From assembly GCA_041658405.1 (NCBI GenBank), contig JBBAAG010000001.1, positions 62,001 through 126,000 of the forward strand: a DNA stretch of 64,000 nt, read 5' to 3'. Below are positions 62,163 to 64,000 of this stretch, in pieces. The notes beneath the pieces are model-generated. The model was not told the DNA's origin. It saw only the letters and a program-made list of their open reading frames with translations, and searched no databases. The DNA comes from Elusimicrobiota bacterium (GTDB lineage Bacteria > Elusimicrobiota > UBA5214 > JBBAAG01). A program made the position numbers and the translations under genes. The number at the start of each line of letters is the position of its first letter. The stretch's first letter is position 1.

Positions 62163-63311
62163 ATGAAAATTGATTTTGTACGTATCATCGCAATCACCCG
62201 TAAAGAGTTGATACAAATATGGCGTGACCCGCGAACATTGGTACTGGCAATCGCGATGCCAATATTTTTACTTTTGCTTTTCGGATACGGCATATCGTTT
62301 GACATAAAAAATGTGCCGGTAGGTGTCTATGATCAGGACAATTCGGTGCATAGCCGCGAGATAATTGGGAAAATAATGAATTGTGGATACTTCAGGTACG
62401 CAGCAAAGGTAGTGTCTCCGAATGAAGTTAATAATTTACTTGACCGCGGAAAATGTAAGATTATTATCGCTTTCCCTCCGGGGTTTGGTAAAAATGTTGT
62501 TAAAGGCACAGCACAGGCAGTACAGTTATTAGTAGACGGTAGTGAGTCAAATTCCGCAACAATTATTGTGGGGTATATCGCAGGGATATTGCAAGCATAC
62601 AATATCGAACTGACCGTCCGCGTGTTAAACAAATATGGAATACCGTTTAGTAATGACAGGTTTCCCCCGGTTAAAGTTCAGCCCCGGGTATGGTATAACC
62701 CGGAAATGCGCAGCAGTAATTATATTGTCCCCGGGGTTATTGTTACCGTGATGACAATCATCACTATTATCCTTACCTCATTTACTATTGCGCGGGAACG
62801 CGAACGCGGGACTTTGGAACAACTTATTGTCACACCAGTGAAAGCTTATGAAATAATGATCGGTAAACTACTTCCTTACCTTGTGATCGGGATGGTGGAC
62901 ATGATAATAATATTTTTTATGGGAACACTTGTGTTCCATGTTTCATTCCGGGGAAATTTTGTAGTATTATTTTTTACCGCACTGATTTTTGGTGCAAGCG
63001 GACTTGGGTTCGGGTTGTTAATCTCAACCCTGGCAAAAACTCAGCAGGTGGCAATGATGATTGCATGGCTGACGTCGATGTTACCGGCAGTACTGTTATC
63101 CGGGTTTGTATTCCCGATCAACAGTATGCCCGGGATCATACAGGTAGTGACATACATTATCCCCGCACGGTATTTTTTGGTTATTGTCCGTAATATTTTT
63201 CTTAAAGGCAACGGTCTTGAAGTTTTTTGGGGTGAAACACTGGTTCTTGCACTGCTGGCAGTATTGACATTAACCATTTGTTCTGTACGGTTTAAGAAAA
63301 GGTTGGATTAA
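62163..63311 (+). CDS. ABC-2 exporter permease (YbhS-like)
   Basis: A 382-residue inner-membrane permease. One N-terminal helix (about 24-46, with WRDPRTLVLAIAMPIFLLLLFGYGI) is followed by a large periplasmic domain (about 47-175) and five further helices towards the C-terminus. The sequence NPEMRSSNYIVPGVIVTVMTII and RERERGTLEQLIVTPV are hallmarks of ABC-2 permeases of the YbhS/YbhR type. It ends seven bases before the second permease gene, with which it would form the membrane heterodimer. Confidence 0.93.
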   Translation: MKIDFVRIIAITRKELIQIWRDPRTLVLAIAMPIFLLLLFGYGISFDIKNVPVGVYDQDNSVHSREIIGKIMNCGYFRYAAKVVSPNEVNNLLDRGKCKIIIAFPPGFGKNVVKGTAQAVQLLVDGSESNSATIIVGYIAGILQAYNIELTVRVLNKYGIPFSNDRFPPVKVQPRVWYNPEMRSSNYIVPGVIVTVMTIITIILTSFTIARERERGTLEQLIVTPVKAYEIMIGKLLPYLVIGMVDMIIIFFMGTLVFHVSFRGNFVVLFFTALIFGASGLGFGLLISTLAKTQQVAMMIAWLTSMLPAVLLSGFVFPINSMPGIIQVVTYIIPARYFLVIVRNIFLKGNGLEVFWGETLVLALLAVLTLTICSVRFKKRLD

Positions 63312-63318
63312 TTAGTAT

Positions 63319-64000
63319 ATGGAACGGTTTTGGTATATCGTAAAAAAAGAGTTTATACTTTTTACGCATGATCCGAAGATGATGGTGTTAAGTTTTATAT
63401 CGCCGATAATACAGTTGGTTATTTTTGGGTACGCGGTTACCACAGATATACGCAATATAAAAACTGTTATTTGGGATAATGACGGAACATATGAAAGCCG
63501 CGGATTGGCTGATAAGTTTATACATTCCGAGTACTTCAGGATTACCGGTTACGCGCGGGATGAGAACCAGTTTGAATCGTCAATCCAAACCGGGCGCAGT
63601 GTTATTGGAATACATATACCCTCAGGATTTGAACGTAATATCAAACGCGGCCGTTCTGCTGAAGTACAGGTAATAGTTGACGGAAGTGATTCTAATGTTT
63701 CAAATATAGGGTTAAACTATGCGCAGCAGATTGTTAATACCTATGCTGAGAAGTTTATTGAACAAACGATCAAACCCAGGTTGATACAGATGGGGACAAC
63801 TACAAATATGCCAAAAATCACAGCTGAAGTCAGGATATGGTATAACCCAACACTGAAAAGCGCTAACTACATGGTCCCCGGGGTATTAAGTTTGATACTG
63901 TTATTACTGACCTCAATCCTTACTTCAATGGCAATAACAAAAGAACGCGAGACCGGGACTATGGAACAGGTGATTGTCACACCGGTACGGCCGTGGGAGT
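63319..64000 (+). CDS. ABC-2 exporter permease (YbhR-like), N-terminal part (cut by window edge)
   Basis: The reading frame starts at the ATG at 63319 and runs off the right edge after 227 codons. It begins MERFWYIVKKEFILFTHDPK, followed by a first helix (SFISPIIQLVIFGYAV), a periplasmic domain, then WYNPTLKSANYMVPGVLSL and KERETGTMEQVIVTPV, the same motifs as in the permease before it. It is a paralogue of that permease and completes the TolC-HlyD-ABC-ABC-permease-permease operon. Confidence 0.92.
   Translation, partial: MERFWYIVKKEFILFTHDPKMMVLSFISPIIQLVIFGYAVTTDIRNIKTVIWDNDGTYESRGLADKFIHSEYFRITGYARDENQFESSIQTGRSVIGIHIPSGFERNIKRGRSAEVQVIVDGSDSNVSNIGLNYAQQIVNTYAEKFIEQTIKPRLIQMGTTTNMPKITAEVRIWYNPTLKSANYMVPGVLSLILLLLTSILTSMAITKERETGTMEQVIVTPVRPWE

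Noticed and set aside
1..64000. CRISPR arrays, insertion sequences, prophage or rRNA genes
   Set aside because: No regularly spaced repeats, transposases, phage structural genes or rRNA-like sequence were seen anywhere in the window.

Overview
The window comes from a Gram-negative, probably strictly anaerobic bacterium of intermediate GC. Evidence for an outer membrane: heptose genes for lipopolysaccharide (gmhA, hldC), a TolC-type channel, a PorV/UPF0164-like barrel, a second predicted beta-barrel and a CsgG-like protein. Evidence for anaerobiosis: a superoxide reductase, with no respiratory or catalase genes in view. Secreted DUF4091/CBM9-like proteins, DUF5722, a heparinase-like lyase, a PNPF-type FlgD-Ig protein and a citramalate isoleucine route together resemble uncultured lineages such as Firestonebacteria, Elusimicrobiota, Omnitrophota or Lentisphaera-like groups. 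That placement is an inference from gene content and is not settled by the sequence.

Layout. (1) 1-15485, minus strand: a tightly packed collinear run of sixteen housekeeping genes. In transcription order these are a GNAT acetyltransferase, aroK, aroB, an M24 aminopeptidase, efp, accB, accC, gmhA, hldC, a stand-alone ThiD2-like protein, thiC, thrB, lysC, cimA, ilvD and the start of ilvB. (2) 15603-16852, plus strand: a secreted hypothetical protein and a rubredoxin-domain superoxide reductase. (3) 16871-26865, minus strand: a six-gene operon that looks catabolic (EamA transporter, FAD oxidoreductase, DUF6259-like glycosidase, metallophosphoesterase with a CBM9-like domain, amidohydrolase, DUF4091 protein). 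(4) 26977-29100: two output-less response regulators overlapping each other, a membrane-anchored coiled-coil protein and an M50-like membrane protease; then a Gfo/Idh/MocA oxidoreductase on the minus strand.

(5) 30214-33347: an AT-rich two-gene island that looks like a defence unit. It holds an HNH endonuclease with a possible modified-base reader domain and, divergently, a PD-(D/E)XK nuclease-SF1 helicase of the DUF2075 type. (6) 33351-38950, plus strand: zupT, a two-gene ABC exporter, a polysaccharide deacetylase, a SemiSWEET-like protein and two tandem bacterial PH-domain membrane proteins. (7) 39078-50521: secreted carbohydrate-active proteins (DUF5722, GH84-like, heparinase II/III-like, DUF4091) with nfo, galT and a tRNA-Leu on the opposite strand.

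(8) 50550-54757: a NamZ-like exo-muramidase, a beta-barrel protein, a CsgG-like protein and an alpha/beta hydrolase. (9) 54866-64000, plus strand: FlgD-Ig protein, PorV-like barrel and transglutaminase, running into a complete TolC/HlyD/ABC/ABC/permease/permease export operon, whose last permease is cut by the window edge.

Four secreted proteins from regions 3 and 7 share one CBM9-like module. This suggests that the separate clusters belong to one extracellular glycan-handling repertoire. No CRISPR array, rRNA, insertion sequence or prophage was found, and no gene-free stretch exceeds about 200 bases.
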